DNA of 53,663 nucleotides. It comes from Ignavibacteriaceae bacterium (GTDB taxonomy: Bacteria > Bacteroidota > Ignavibacteria > Ignavibacteriales > Ignavibacteriaceae). The notes beneath the pieces are model-generated. The model worked only from the letters and a program-made list of their open reading frames with translations, was not told where the DNA came from and searched no databases. Below, in pieces: positions 46,031-53,663 of the stretch. Positions within the stretch are counted from its first letter, which is position 1, and each line of letters opens with the position of its first letter. Location: positions 1 to 53,663 of the forward strand of contig JABWCL010000031.1 of assembly GCA_013360295.1 (NCBI GenBank), written 5' to 3'. A program made the translations under genes and the position numbers.

Positions 46031-47089
46031 TTATTTGGCTTCGTACACGGTTGCCCCGTCATACACACTACCCGCACCGGTCGTAACGACTTTATCTCCT
46101 TTCGAGACTCCGCTTACAACCTCAGTGAACCTGCCGTCTGTTACGCCTGTTATGATCTTCCTGTAAGAGGCTTTACCGTTATTCACGACATAGGTTCCCG
46201 TTTCACTCCCCTTTAAGACAACTGCCGTGCTTGGCAGCACGAGTGATTTTGCTGATGAACGTTTTTCACTTTCAACGTTGCAAAACATTCCCGGTTTAAA
46301 CCATCTGTCACCGCTATTTGCAAATAAGGCTTTCATTTCAAACGATCTCGACTGTACATTCGCTGATTTTGAGATTTCAGATATTTTCCCTGTCACCTGA
46401 AAATCAGGGCGCAGCTCAGAATACACTTTTACGGTCTGACCGGCATACAAATCAGCCATATCTTTCTCACCAATGCTTACTACCGCTTTCATTCGGCTGA
46501 TATTGGCGATCGTAATGAGCGGCATCCCGGGCGATGCGAGATCGCCGGGATTGACGGTTATCGCAGTGACAATCCCCGAAATCGGGGCGGTAAGTTCGAT
46601 CGCGTCCTTCGCGGCATCGAAATTCGCTTTATAGATATTAAACTGTGTCTGGACACCATCAAGCATCTGCTGTGAAATTGCGCCTTCAGCAAAAAGCGAC
46701 TTCATCCTCTCCAGGTCTTTCTGCGCGTTCAGGAATGCAGCCTGTGCCTGGTAATACTGGGAGCCGGCCCCTGATTTGTTAAGTTCGATGAGCATCTGCC
46801 CTTTCTGAACAGGTGAGCCTACCCTGGCGTTTATCGCAACTATCCTTTCCGGAACTTTTGCCACAACATTCGCCTGCTCTTCGCCCTCAAGCGTGGCTAT
46901 AAATGTTTTCCTCAGCGTGAGGACATCTTCGGTCACTGACTCGGTCTGAACAGCGATTGTATCCACACCACTGCTTTTCTCCTGCGGTTGATCCTCAGTC
47001 TTCTTTGCCCCGCAGCCGGCGAAAATAATCAGACTAACTACTATTAAGCTTAATATTTTTCTGTTAAACATTTTAATTCCTAACTTCAT
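46031..47089 (-). CDS. RND periplasmic adaptor lipoprotein, system 1
   Basis: 352-residue HlyD/MFP adaptor. A lipoprotein signal ends SLIIFAGC (Cys26). Lipoyl/beta-barrel motifs (RIVAINARVGSPVQKGQMLI) flank a helical hairpin (about 110-165), and SGIVTAITVNPGDLASPGMPL closes it. An ATG six codons in is an alternative start. The start ATG overlaps the TolC stop by one base (TAATG), so the two are translationally coupled. It links the outer-membrane TolC to the pump. Confidence 0.92.
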   Translation of the reverse strand: MKLGIKMFNRKILSLIVVSLIIFAGCGAKKTEDQPQEKSSGVDTIAVQTESVTEDVLTLRKTFIATLEGEEQANVVAKVPERIVAINARVGSPVQKGQMLIELNKSGAGSQYYQAQAAFLNAQKDLERMKSLFAEGAISQQMLDGVQTQFNIYKANFDAAKDAIELTAPISGIVTAITVNPGDLASPGMPLITIANISRMKAVVSIGEKDMADLYAGQTVKVYSELRPDFQVTGKISEISKSANVQSRSFEMKALFANSGDRWFKPGMFCNVESEKRSSAKSLVLPSTAVVLKGSETGTYVVNNGKASYRKIITGVTDGRFTEVVSGVSKGDKVVTTGAGSVYDGATVYEAK

Positions 47090-48465
47090 TAATTATTTTT
47101 TACGGGTAAACTGACCGCGTATTCCCACTCGGATTTCGCTATCAGGTATTCGTAGATTGCCTGCGCGTGGTTTGTCATCGCGAATGTTAATGCCGTCTGT
47201 GTGTCAATTAATTCAAGCTGAGTCCCGATTCCGTTTTTAAACCTTGTCTGAGCGATCGAGACGGTTTTTTCAGCCTGCTTCAGATTTTTTTCCTGGGCGT
47301 AGATCTTCTTTTCGGCCTCTTTCATCTTCAGCCTCGCCTGCAGTACCTGGATCCTGACCCCTTCTTCTAGTTTCTTTCTGGTAAGCGCTACCTTTCCTTT
47401 ATCAATCAAGGCCTGCTCCATCCTCGCGCCTCTGCGGAAACCGTCGAAAAGCGTATAACTTAACTGCAGCCCTACCATCATACTCTTTGCCCAGTTATAG
47501 TCGCTGAACTTAAAGGTGTTGTCCTGTGTCTGGTATGAATACTGCCCGAAGAATGCGAGCGTGGGAAAGTATTCAGATTTTTCAATGATATAACTTTTAT
47601 CGAGCAGAGCTTCCTGAAGTTCCAGTTGGCGAAGGAACGGATTGTTATCCACCGCCAGTTCAGAAGTCTCCTCCATCAGAATGCTGTCAGTTCTCATATA
47701 CTCAAACTCGCCTTTAACTTCGAGTGGTTTTTTAAGGTCGATCGCCAGAAGGCTCTTGAGATAATTGAGCGACAGCTCCAGGTTATTCTCAGTCTGAATC
47801 ATCGCGGGTTGCACATTTGCCACCTGCACTTCAGCTCTTAACTGATCATACTCAGAAGCTACCCCCTGCTTATACAGCGCACTTATGTTGTTATACGAAG
47901 CAGCCGCGGACTCATAACTCTGTTTTGTAACTTTAACCAGTTCCTTCATCAGCAGTACATTATAAAAAGCCCGTTTGACCGACAGAACGGTTTCATTAAG
48001 AGTTGCTTTTGATCCCTGCTGAGCGTACTGTGAGTAGTCGTCGGCAATTTTAATTGCAGTATTGACTTTCTGGCTGTAGATAACCTGCGACAATGAGACA
48101 GTCGCGTCGTAGCTATTGTCTGAGCCTAATTTGAAAGTAAGCGTACTTGGTGTGGGATTAAACGCGGTATTAGGCGGAATAAATAATACGGGCAGTTCGA
48201 TGTATCTGATATATCTTCCGGTAAGGTCTATCCTGGGGAATGCATTCGCGTAAGCCTCATTTATTTGTTCCTCGGCTTTAAGCACATCCTGATTTGCGAT
48301 CTTGATATCCCAGTTTTTTTCGAGCGCCATACCTATGGCGTCTGTAAGCGTTAATGTAAGACTTTCCTTTTCCTGAGCTAACATCCCCGGCGGGGAAATA
48401 GTGACGAAGAGGAAGAAAATTAAAATAAAAGAAGGCGGGAGCCTTAAATTATTAACCTTGTTCAT
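47089..48465 (-). CDS. TolC-family outer-membrane efflux protein, system 1
   Basis: 458 residues. Signal peptide ends SPPGMLA. Two OEP domains repeat the TolC helical hairpins (LSVKRAFYNVLLMKELV, then GIGTQLELIDTQTALTFAM). Forms the outer-membrane channel for the pump. First gene of the unit; a consensus-like promoter lies at 48525-48555. The 430-bp gap upstream holds that promoter and the terminator of the second RND unit. Confidence 0.92.
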   Translation of the reverse strand: MNKVNNLRLPPSFILIFFLFVTISPPGMLAQEKESLTLTLTDAIGMALEKNWDIKIANQDVLKAEEQINEAYANAFPRIDLTGRYIRYIELPVLFIPPNTAFNPTPSTLTFKLGSDNSYDATVSLSQVIYSQKVNTAIKIADDYSQYAQQGSKATLNETVLSVKRAFYNVLLMKELVKVTKQSYESAAASYNNISALYKQGVASEYDQLRAEVQVANVQPAMIQTENNLELSLNYLKSLLAIDLKKPLEVKGEFEYMRTDSILMEETSELAVDNNPFLRQLELQEALLDKSYIIEKSEYFPTLAFFGQYSYQTQDNTFKFSDYNWAKSMMVGLQLSYTLFDGFRRGARMEQALIDKGKVALTRKKLEEGVRIQVLQARLKMKEAEKKIYAQEKNLKQAEKTVSIAQTRFKNGIGTQLELIDTQTALTFAMTNHAQAIYEYLIAKSEWEYAVSLPVKNN

Positions 48466-48524
48466 TTATAGAATGATATTTGTAACTTAAAAGAACGTGA
48501 TGATAAACTACAAAACGTAGTATT

Positions 48525-48555
48525 CAAAATTAGCTATTCTCAGAAATTATACCAA
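48525..48555 (-). promoter_or_regulatory. Predicted RND system 1 promoter (TTG-N20-TAATTTTG)
   Basis: On the minus strand, TTG (48553-48555) and TAATTTTG (48525-48532), 20 nt apart. Both elements match the Bacteroidota consensus exactly. It lies about 60 bp before the TolC ATG. Confidence 0.6.
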
Positions 48556-48826
48556 CAATCCGCGGGATGAGCGGAAAGATTTATGGGTTGAACGGATAAT
48601 ATCAGTTGGCAATTCCAGTTAAGTATTTTTCGAACTGACAGGCCCATCATCAGGAATAAACCGAGTCTAAGTATTTGTTTTTTCAGATTTTAATAAAACA
48701 CATTCGTTCCATTAGCAAAGAAGGGAAATGACAGTGAAATAACTTCCGTCCGGGATTAAATTTCCGGTGCACGATATTACGAAAATATAATCTGAAAATT
48801 CAGTGATTCCCGTGATGTTTCGGCAG

Positions 48827-48862
48827 AAAAAAGGCCCGGCAGTTCATTAAGAGCCTGCCGGG
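48827..48862 (-). terminator. Intrinsic terminator of RND system 2
   Basis: On the minus strand CCCGGCAG (48855-48862) and CTGCCGGG (48835-48842) form an 8-bp stem around a 12-nt loop. CC and a run of six T follow. Confidence 0.92.
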
Positions 48863-48894
48863 TAAGTTCAACCGTCACATTACAAGCAAATCCG

Positions 48895-49188
48895 CTAAAC
48901 CATCTTCTCGATGTTCCAAACAAACGCGTGGATCCCCTGCTCTTCGGCGTCCTTATTTATCTCTCTCACTTTTTCGAGAAGCGGATCGACCAGTTCATCT
49001 TTCACAACTGTAATAATCGCGGCATTCTCACTGGGCCAGATATGGGTGCCGAAATGCGGTTCCCCTTTTTCGGAGCCCTGCCCGTGTACTTTAAGGAATC
49101 TTGTATATCCGCGGATCTTAAGCGCTTCAAGTGCATCGTTTACTTCTTCCGAGATTCCGTGATTGAAGACTATCATTACTGATTTCAT
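48895..49188 (-). CDS. PG0541-family PII-like transporter-associated protein, copy 2
   Basis: 97 residues, PII-like fold. KSVMIVFNHGISEEVNDALEAL and GEPHFGTHIWPSENAAIITVV match the PG0541 family. It begins 10 bp after the RND gene and so is surely co-transcribed with it. The paralogue at 41516 occupies the corresponding place in the other RND unit. A role in pump regulation is inferred from this repeated placement; the ligand is unknown. Confidence 0.87.
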   Translation of the reverse strand: MKSVMIVFNHGISEEVNDALEALKIRGYTRFLKVHGQGSEKGEPHFGTHIWPSENAAIITVVKDELVDPLLEKVREINKDAEEQGIHAFVWNIEKMV

Positions 49189-49198
49189 ATAAAACTCC

Positions 49199-52100
49199 TT
49201 ATTCTATTGCTTTTTTCTTTTTTACTTTTGTCTCAAACACCGAATATAATACGGGAACAAGTATAAGAGTAATCAGTGTCGAAAACGTCAGGCCTCCGAT
49301 TGTTGATAAACCGAGCGGCCTCCATATTTCCGAACCTTCACCCGTACTTACCGCCAGCGGTAAGAGTCCGAGAAGCGTTGTAAGCGTGGTCATAAGAACA
49401 GGACGAAGTCTGTTCCTGCCGGAATATACTATAGCTTCCCGCAGTTCGACACCTCTTGCCCTGGTAATATTTGTAAAATCAACTAAGACGATAGCGTTTT
49501 TAACCACAATACCGACAAGAAGCACTGCTCCGAGAAAAGCTATTACGCTGAAAGTCGTGCCCGTTATAAAAAGTGAGATAAAAACTCCGGAGAACGCAAA
49601 GGGTACGGAAAACATAATAATAAACGGATCAAGCAGCGACTCAAACTGCGCCGCCATAACCATATATACAAGTATTACGCTCAGAGCCAAAAGCAGGAAG
49701 AGGTCCTGAAATGTATCTGTCTGCTGCTCTATCTGTCCCGCGTATTCAATTACTGTATTCGGCGGCAGTTCCAGCTTTGAAGCATATTCTTTAATATCAG
49801 CAGAAACTTCACCGAGCGAACGACCGGTAACATCCGCGAGAACGCCTATCACTCTCTCCTGCTCTTTTCTTTTGATTGTCGGCGGCGAGTATTCCTGTAC
49901 GACCTTTCCGACATCTTTTAATCGTACTGTAGTGCCCAACATTGTCTTCAGCGGAAGGTTTTCAATGTCGGTTATATTATCCTTCTTATCCGGAGGAAGG
50001 CTCACGAAAACATCATACTCGTCACCCATTTCACGGAATTTCGTCGGAGTTAAACCATAATAACTGTTGCGCAGCGCATTGCCCACCATAACGGTGTTCA
50101 GCCCTGTGAGCGCCATCTTATCTCTCTGAAGAATTACCTGAAGTTCAGGGCGCGGGTCACCGATATCAATCCGGATGTCTCTCGTTCCCGGAATTTTCTC
50201 CATTTGTTCCTTCAGTTTATTCGCGACTTTATACGACTCTTCAAGGTCGGGACCTATAATGTCAACCTCCACAGCCGCTCCGGTGGCACCGGTAAGGAAC
50301 GAAGCTCCGCCTGCAGTATTAATCACCAGGTTTTTCACTCCGGTCATATGCTTCAGTTTCGCCCTCATCTCATCAGCCATTTCAAAGATTGTGCGGTTTC
50401 TCTTATCGAGCTTCGTCGTTTTCAGTTGCATCCCTGCAATATTCGAACCTTCATTCTGTCCGAACAATATTGAAGAGAATCCCATATCATTCACACCTGA
50501 CCTGGCTGAGATGTAAATAACTTCAGGGAAATCTTTTCTTATGATATCTTCAATTTCTTTAACATACTGAATCGTTTCTTCAAGCCGTCGGCCTGGTTCG
50601 AGTTCAAGAGAAACCTGGAACTGTGATGAATCCGATTTCGGAATGAATTCCGTGCCGAGGAAAGGCAGAAGCATTATCGAGCCGATAAATATAGCCAGCG
50701 AAAGGACAATAACCGTCTTTTTATGGTCGAGAGCTTTCTCGAGGATTCCTTTGTAGAAATCATCAAGCACATCAAGCATCTTCTCGAGCATTGAATCAAT
50801 TTTTTTAAGCAGCGGATTTGTAATCGGCTTTGCTAGTTTTTTCGACTTGAGCATATAGGCAGCCATCATCGGGATAAGTGTAACTGCCGCAAGAAGTGAA
50901 ACCAGTATCATCACTGTCACAAGAAATCCCAACTGGTTAAAAAGAATACCGGCAATACCGGAGATAAAAACAAGCGGAAAGAATACAGCCACTATTGTGA
51001 ATGTCGCTGCAGCAACCGCAAGTCCAACTTCCGATGAAGCGAAAACGGCTGCTTCTCTCGGCCGCGCACCTTTTTCAATGTGATGGATAATATTCTCCAG
51101 GATCACTATCGCGTCATCCACCACCATTCCTATCGCTATTGAGAGCGATGAAAGCGAGATGATATTGATGGTGTTTCCCGTAAAATATAGATAGATAAAC
51201 GCTCCGATGAGGGATACAGGCAGTGTCACGATAATTATGATCGTAGCACGCCACTTCCGGAGGAAGATTAGAATTACGAATACAACAAACACGCCGCCAA
51301 GAAGAACTGCTTCCGTAAGATTATTTATTGAATAGATAATAAACTCGGAAGTATCCTGCACGATATCAATCTTAACATCCGAAGGGAGTTCTTTCTGAAT
51401 TTCCGCAAGTTTTGCTTTTACGTCATTCACTACCTGAACAGTATTCGCGCCGGATTGTTTCTGCACGATTATCTGCAGGCCCTTACCGCCGCCCAGCCTG
51501 ATATCAATTGTCCTGTGCCTCAGACTGTCTTTCACCTCAGCGACATCTTTGAGATAAACGACCCTGCCAGCCTGCGCTCCGACTACCACGTTCCTTATCT
51601 CTTCGGCATCTTTGAATTCTGCGGGCACACGAAGGTTATATTCCAGTTCTCCCATCTTGATCGAACCTGACGGGAGGTTAACATTTTCAACCTGCAAAGC
51701 CTGCCCGATCTGGGACACTGAAACATTATAAGCTTCCAGTTTTTTCTGATCAACATTTATAAGTATCTGCCTTACGGGACCGCCGAAAGCCTGTATAGTA
51801 CCCACACCGCTCACCCTCTTAAGCGGATCAGTTATCTTGTTTTCAACAAGTTTATTCAATCCTTCAAAACTCTGATCAGCCTGAACGGCTATGAACATAA
51901 TCGGAAAAATATTTGTACTGAACTTGAAGATGATCGGATCTTCAACATCATCCGGCAGGCCCCGCTTCGTGAATTCAAGCGCTGATCGGATGTCGTTTGA
52001 CGCTTCGTCAAGGTTTGTACCGTACTCAAATTCAAGTGTAACTACGGAAATATTATCAATTGATGTCGAACGGACTTTCTTCAGGTTTGTTACTGAACTA

Positions 52101-52312
52101 AGCCCGCTTTCAATCTTTTTAGAGACATTCAGTTCAACGTCCTGCGCGCTCGCGCCCGGATACTGAGTGAGCACGCTTATTACAGGCGGCTCAATCTCCG
52201 GGAAGAGGTCTATTGGCAGGCGTGAAAATGACACATAGCCGATGATAAGTATCGCCACGAAAAGCATTATCGTGGTAATCGGCCGCCTTACCGACACTTC
52301 TGGTAAATTCAT
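49199..52312 (-). CDS. RND efflux transporter, system 2
   Basis: 1037-residue pump. The TM4 motif GMVVDDAIVILENIIHHIE holds the relay Asp pair, and TM10 has VGIVVKNAIVLVDFTN with the Lys. The opening VSVRRPITTIMLFVAILII and YPGASAQDVELNVSKKIES are typical of heavy HAE-1 pumps. Second gene after the adaptor, 9 bp away. The roughly equal length and layout suggest an old duplication of the unit at 42891, but the sequences differ throughout. Confidence 0.95.
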   Translation of the reverse strand: MNLPEVSVRRPITTIMLFVAILIIGYVSFSRLPIDLFPEIEPPVISVLTQYPGASAQDVELNVSKKIESGLSSVTNLKKVRSTSIDNISVVTLEFEYGTNLDEASNDIRSALEFTKRGLPDDVEDPIIFKFSTNIFPIMFIAVQADQSFEGLNKLVENKITDPLKRVSGVGTIQAFGGPVRQILINVDQKKLEAYNVSVSQIGQALQVENVNLPSGSIKMGELEYNLRVPAEFKDAEEIRNVVVGAQAGRVVYLKDVAEVKDSLRHRTIDIRLGGGKGLQIIVQKQSGANTVQVVNDVKAKLAEIQKELPSDVKIDIVQDTSEFIIYSINNLTEAVLLGGVFVVFVILIFLRKWRATIIIIVTLPVSLIGAFIYLYFTGNTINIISLSSLSIAIGMVVDDAIVILENIIHHIEKGARPREAAVFASSEVGLAVAAATFTIVAVFFPLVFISGIAGILFNQLGFLVTVMILVSLLAAVTLIPMMAAYMLKSKKLAKPITNPLLKKIDSMLEKMLDVLDDFYKGILEKALDHKKTVIVLSLAIFIGSIMLLPFLGTEFIPKSDSSQFQVSLELEPGRRLEETIQYVKEIEDIIRKDFPEVIYISARSGVNDMGFSSILFGQNEGSNIAGMQLKTTKLDKRNRTIFEMADEMRAKLKHMTGVKNLVINTAGGASFLTGATGAAVEVDIIGPDLEESYKVANKLKEQMEKIPGTRDIRIDIGDPRPELQVILQRDKMALTGLNTVMVGNALRNSYYGLTPTKFREMGDEYDVFVSLPPDKKDNITDIENLPLKTMLGTTVRLKDVGKVVQEYSPPTIKRKEQERVIGVLADVTGRSLGEVSADIKEYASKLELPPNTVIEYAGQIEQQTDTFQDLFLLLALSVILVYMVMAAQFESLLDPFIIMFSVPFAFSGVFISLFITGTTFSVIAFLGAVLLVGIVVKNAIVLVDFTNITRARGVELREAIVYSGRNRLRPVLMTTLTTLLGLLPLAVSTGEGSEIWRPLGLSTIGGLTFSTLITLILVPVLYSVFETKVKKKKAIE

Positions 52313-52321
52313 AAATGCTCC

Positions 52322-53365
52322 CTATTCAAGATTCGATTTGATTTGAACTTTGGAACCGTCCTTAAGTAAGCCCTGCCCCTTTGAAACAAGATCATCTCCT
52401 TCTGAAAGCCCGGAAGTTATTTCAACGCGCGAATCAAATTCCTTACCTACATTCAGTTCAACCCTTACAGCTGTCCCGTTCTTAATAATAAAACCGTAAT
52501 ATGCTGTTGTACCAAGCTGCTTCAGAGCTGAAGCTCTTGATATCACAATTCCTTCTGTTTCACCGGCAAATATCTTTGCCCGCACAAACATGCCCGGACG
52601 CAGTCTCATCGAAGGATTTGGGATCCTCACCTCTATTTCGAATGTTCTCGAAGTGGAATTAATTGTCGGATTGATTTTACTCACGCTCCCTCTGAATACT
52701 TCACCCGGATAAATATCTGAAGTGATCTCCACCGGCTGATTCAGTTTTACATCCCTGAAGTTAGCCTCGCTGACGTATGTAATGAGTTTCAGTGTGCCCA
52801 GCTGCATAAGCTGTACTACCGCTGGCGCGCCGAAAGCTCCCGGCACCAGCATAAATATTTCGCCTTCATTCATTCTTTTCGCGGTGATGATACCATCGAA
52901 CGGCGCTCTGAACTGAGTATTAGTCAGCATAAGGTTGTAAGTCTTTTCCGAATTTTCATATCCTGCTTTAATACGGTCAAAATCAGATTGAGAAACCGAA
53001 CCCATTTCGAATAGTGGCTTGATTCTTTCATAATCATTTTTCGCCAGCTCATAAGCGATCTTAGTCTGTTTTAATTGCGTATCGTCCATCTGGAAAAGCA
53101 GGTCCCCTGCCTTTACAAATTTCCCTTCTTCAACAAATATTTTCTCAACTCTCGCGGTGGTCTGCGCTCCGAGGTTCGCTTCTTTCCAGGCGGCGAGTGT
53201 CCCGACCAGATCAATACTGCGTGAGATCTTCTCCTTTTTAACTTTAACTACTTCTACCGGAATAACTTCATCGCTTTTAGCAGTATTATTCTCATCTTTT
53301 TTTGAGCAGCCCGCGAAGATGATCATTCCCGCGAGAATAGCTGTTAGCAATAATTTTGATTTCAT
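52322..53365 (-). CDS. RND periplasmic adaptor lipoprotein, system 2
   Basis: 347-residue HlyD/MFP adaptor. Lipoprotein signal ends AGMIIFAGC. Barrel-sandwich halves are TTARVEKIFVEEGKFVKAGDLLFQMD and APFDGIITAKRMNEGEIF, around a short hairpin (about 85-130). It lies 9 bp before the RND gene and 37 bp after the TolC-type gene. Confidence 0.92.
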   Translation of the reverse strand: MKSKLLLTAILAGMIIFAGCSKKDENNTAKSDEVIPVEVVKVKKEKISRSIDLVGTLAAWKEANLGAQTTARVEKIFVEEGKFVKAGDLLFQMDDTQLKQTKIAYELAKNDYERIKPLFEMGSVSQSDFDRIKAGYENSEKTYNLMLTNTQFRAPFDGIITAKRMNEGEIFMLVPGAFGAPAVVQLMQLGTLKLITYVSEANFRDVKLNQPVEITSDIYPGEVFRGSVSKINPTINSTSRTFEIEVRIPNPSMRLRPGMFVRAKIFAGETEGIVISRASALKQLGTTAYYGFIIKNGTAVRVELNVGKEFDSRVEITSGLSEGDDLVSKGQGLLKDGSKVQIKSNLE

Positions 53366-53402
53366 TTATGTGGTCTCCTTGCTTATCAGATTTTCTAAAA
53401 TT

Positions 53403-53663
53403 CTATTTGACATTTACGATTTTACCGGTTAACGCTCCGAGGTCGGATTCGGCTATGTTCAGATCGTAGACCGCCTGAAGCCTGTTAAGCCTTGCCTGGC
53501 GAAGCGCGAGTTCCGCGTCATTCACTTCGAGTTGTGTTGCCAGTCCGTTCTCGAGCCGGGACTTAGCAATGTTGTATCCTTCAGCCGCCTGCTTAACCGT
53601 TTTCGATTGGGTTTCAATTCTCAGTATTGCCTGTTCAATCCTGTATATAATACTTTGTGCCTG
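53403..53663 (-). CDS. TolC-family outer-membrane efflux protein, system 2 (partial)
   Basis: The last 87 residues of a TolC-type protein, cut by the window's right edge. The reading includes SRLENGLATQLEVNDAELAL and LRQARLNRLQAVYDLNIAES, the second-hairpin signature of the OEP family, and it ends TGKIVNVK. The order TolC-MFP-RND-PG0541 mirrors the first unit. It has no ATG in the window because its 5' part is outside. Confidence 0.9.
   Translation of the reverse strand, partial: QAQSIIYRIEQAILRIETQSKTVKQAAEGYNIAKSRLENGLATQLEVNDAELALRQARLNRLQAVYDLNIAESDLGALTGKIVNVK

Larger units (their letters stand above)
48466..48894. other. Intergenic region between the two RND units
   Basis: About 430 bp without a gene. 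It holds the promoter of RND system 1 (48525-48555) and the terminator of RND system 2 (48827-48862). Nothing else is recognised in 48560-48820. Confidence 0.7.

Overview
The window looks like a chromosomal piece of a Bacteroidota/Ignavibacteriota-type bacterium, most likely an Ignavibacteria relative. The evidence is a secreted protein with a type IX secretion C-terminal sorting domain beginning NYPNPFNPST (10875-12278), a PorW/SprE-like TPR lipoprotein, SecA with the long insertion usual in that group, the gene order rplM-rpsI-rpsB-tsf, paired PG0541-type PII-like proteins beside RND pumps, and promoters of the form TTG-N20/21-TAnnTTTG. The species cannot be named from sequence alone. No rRNA, tRNA, CRISPR array or prophage was seen.

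Layout. 1-1186 is non-coding and repeat-rich: ten tandem 58-bp units, then two diverged copies of a 146-bp block, all carrying 5-bp mini-hairpins. hemD (minus) follows. A plus-strand block then runs secA-glnB-PorW/SprE-like lipoprotein-mtgA-AlbA_2 protein, followed by fabF and the T9SS cargo protein. An IS110-family element (tnp 12468-13532) with structured non-coding flanks separates these from pyrH-frr and cysS. 17057-22072 is a compact five-gene envelope operon: barrel-like protein, LolD-type ATPase, two FtsX/LolCE-type permeases and a LolA-like protein. A HEPN/MNT pair converges on its end.

23143-29830 (minus) is a complete SUF iron-sulfur operon, sufB-C-D-S-U-sufT-like, ending with a bacilliredoxin and an IscR-like Rrf2 regulator. 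30085-32697 (minus) carries rplM-rpsI-rpsB-tsf. Next come a GHL10-type lipoprotein, a MarR regulator, an RluE-type pseudouridine synthase that has no usual start codon, a coiled-coil protein, a GNAT acetyltransferase and a MOSC protein (all minus), then a small secreted protein, a GT-C-like membrane protein and an MFS transporter (plus).

41516-53663 (minus) holds two complete or nearly complete RND tripartite efflux systems. Each is TolC-MFP-RND, and each is followed downstream by a PG0541-type PII-like protein. The second TolC runs off the right edge.

The least explained items are the 58-bp repeat array, the possible bridge-RNA structure that pairs across the IS110 transposase start codon, the recurrent RND/PG0541 linkage with its PH-like membrane protein, the bacilliredoxin inside the SUF operon, and the CTG-start rluE-like gene.
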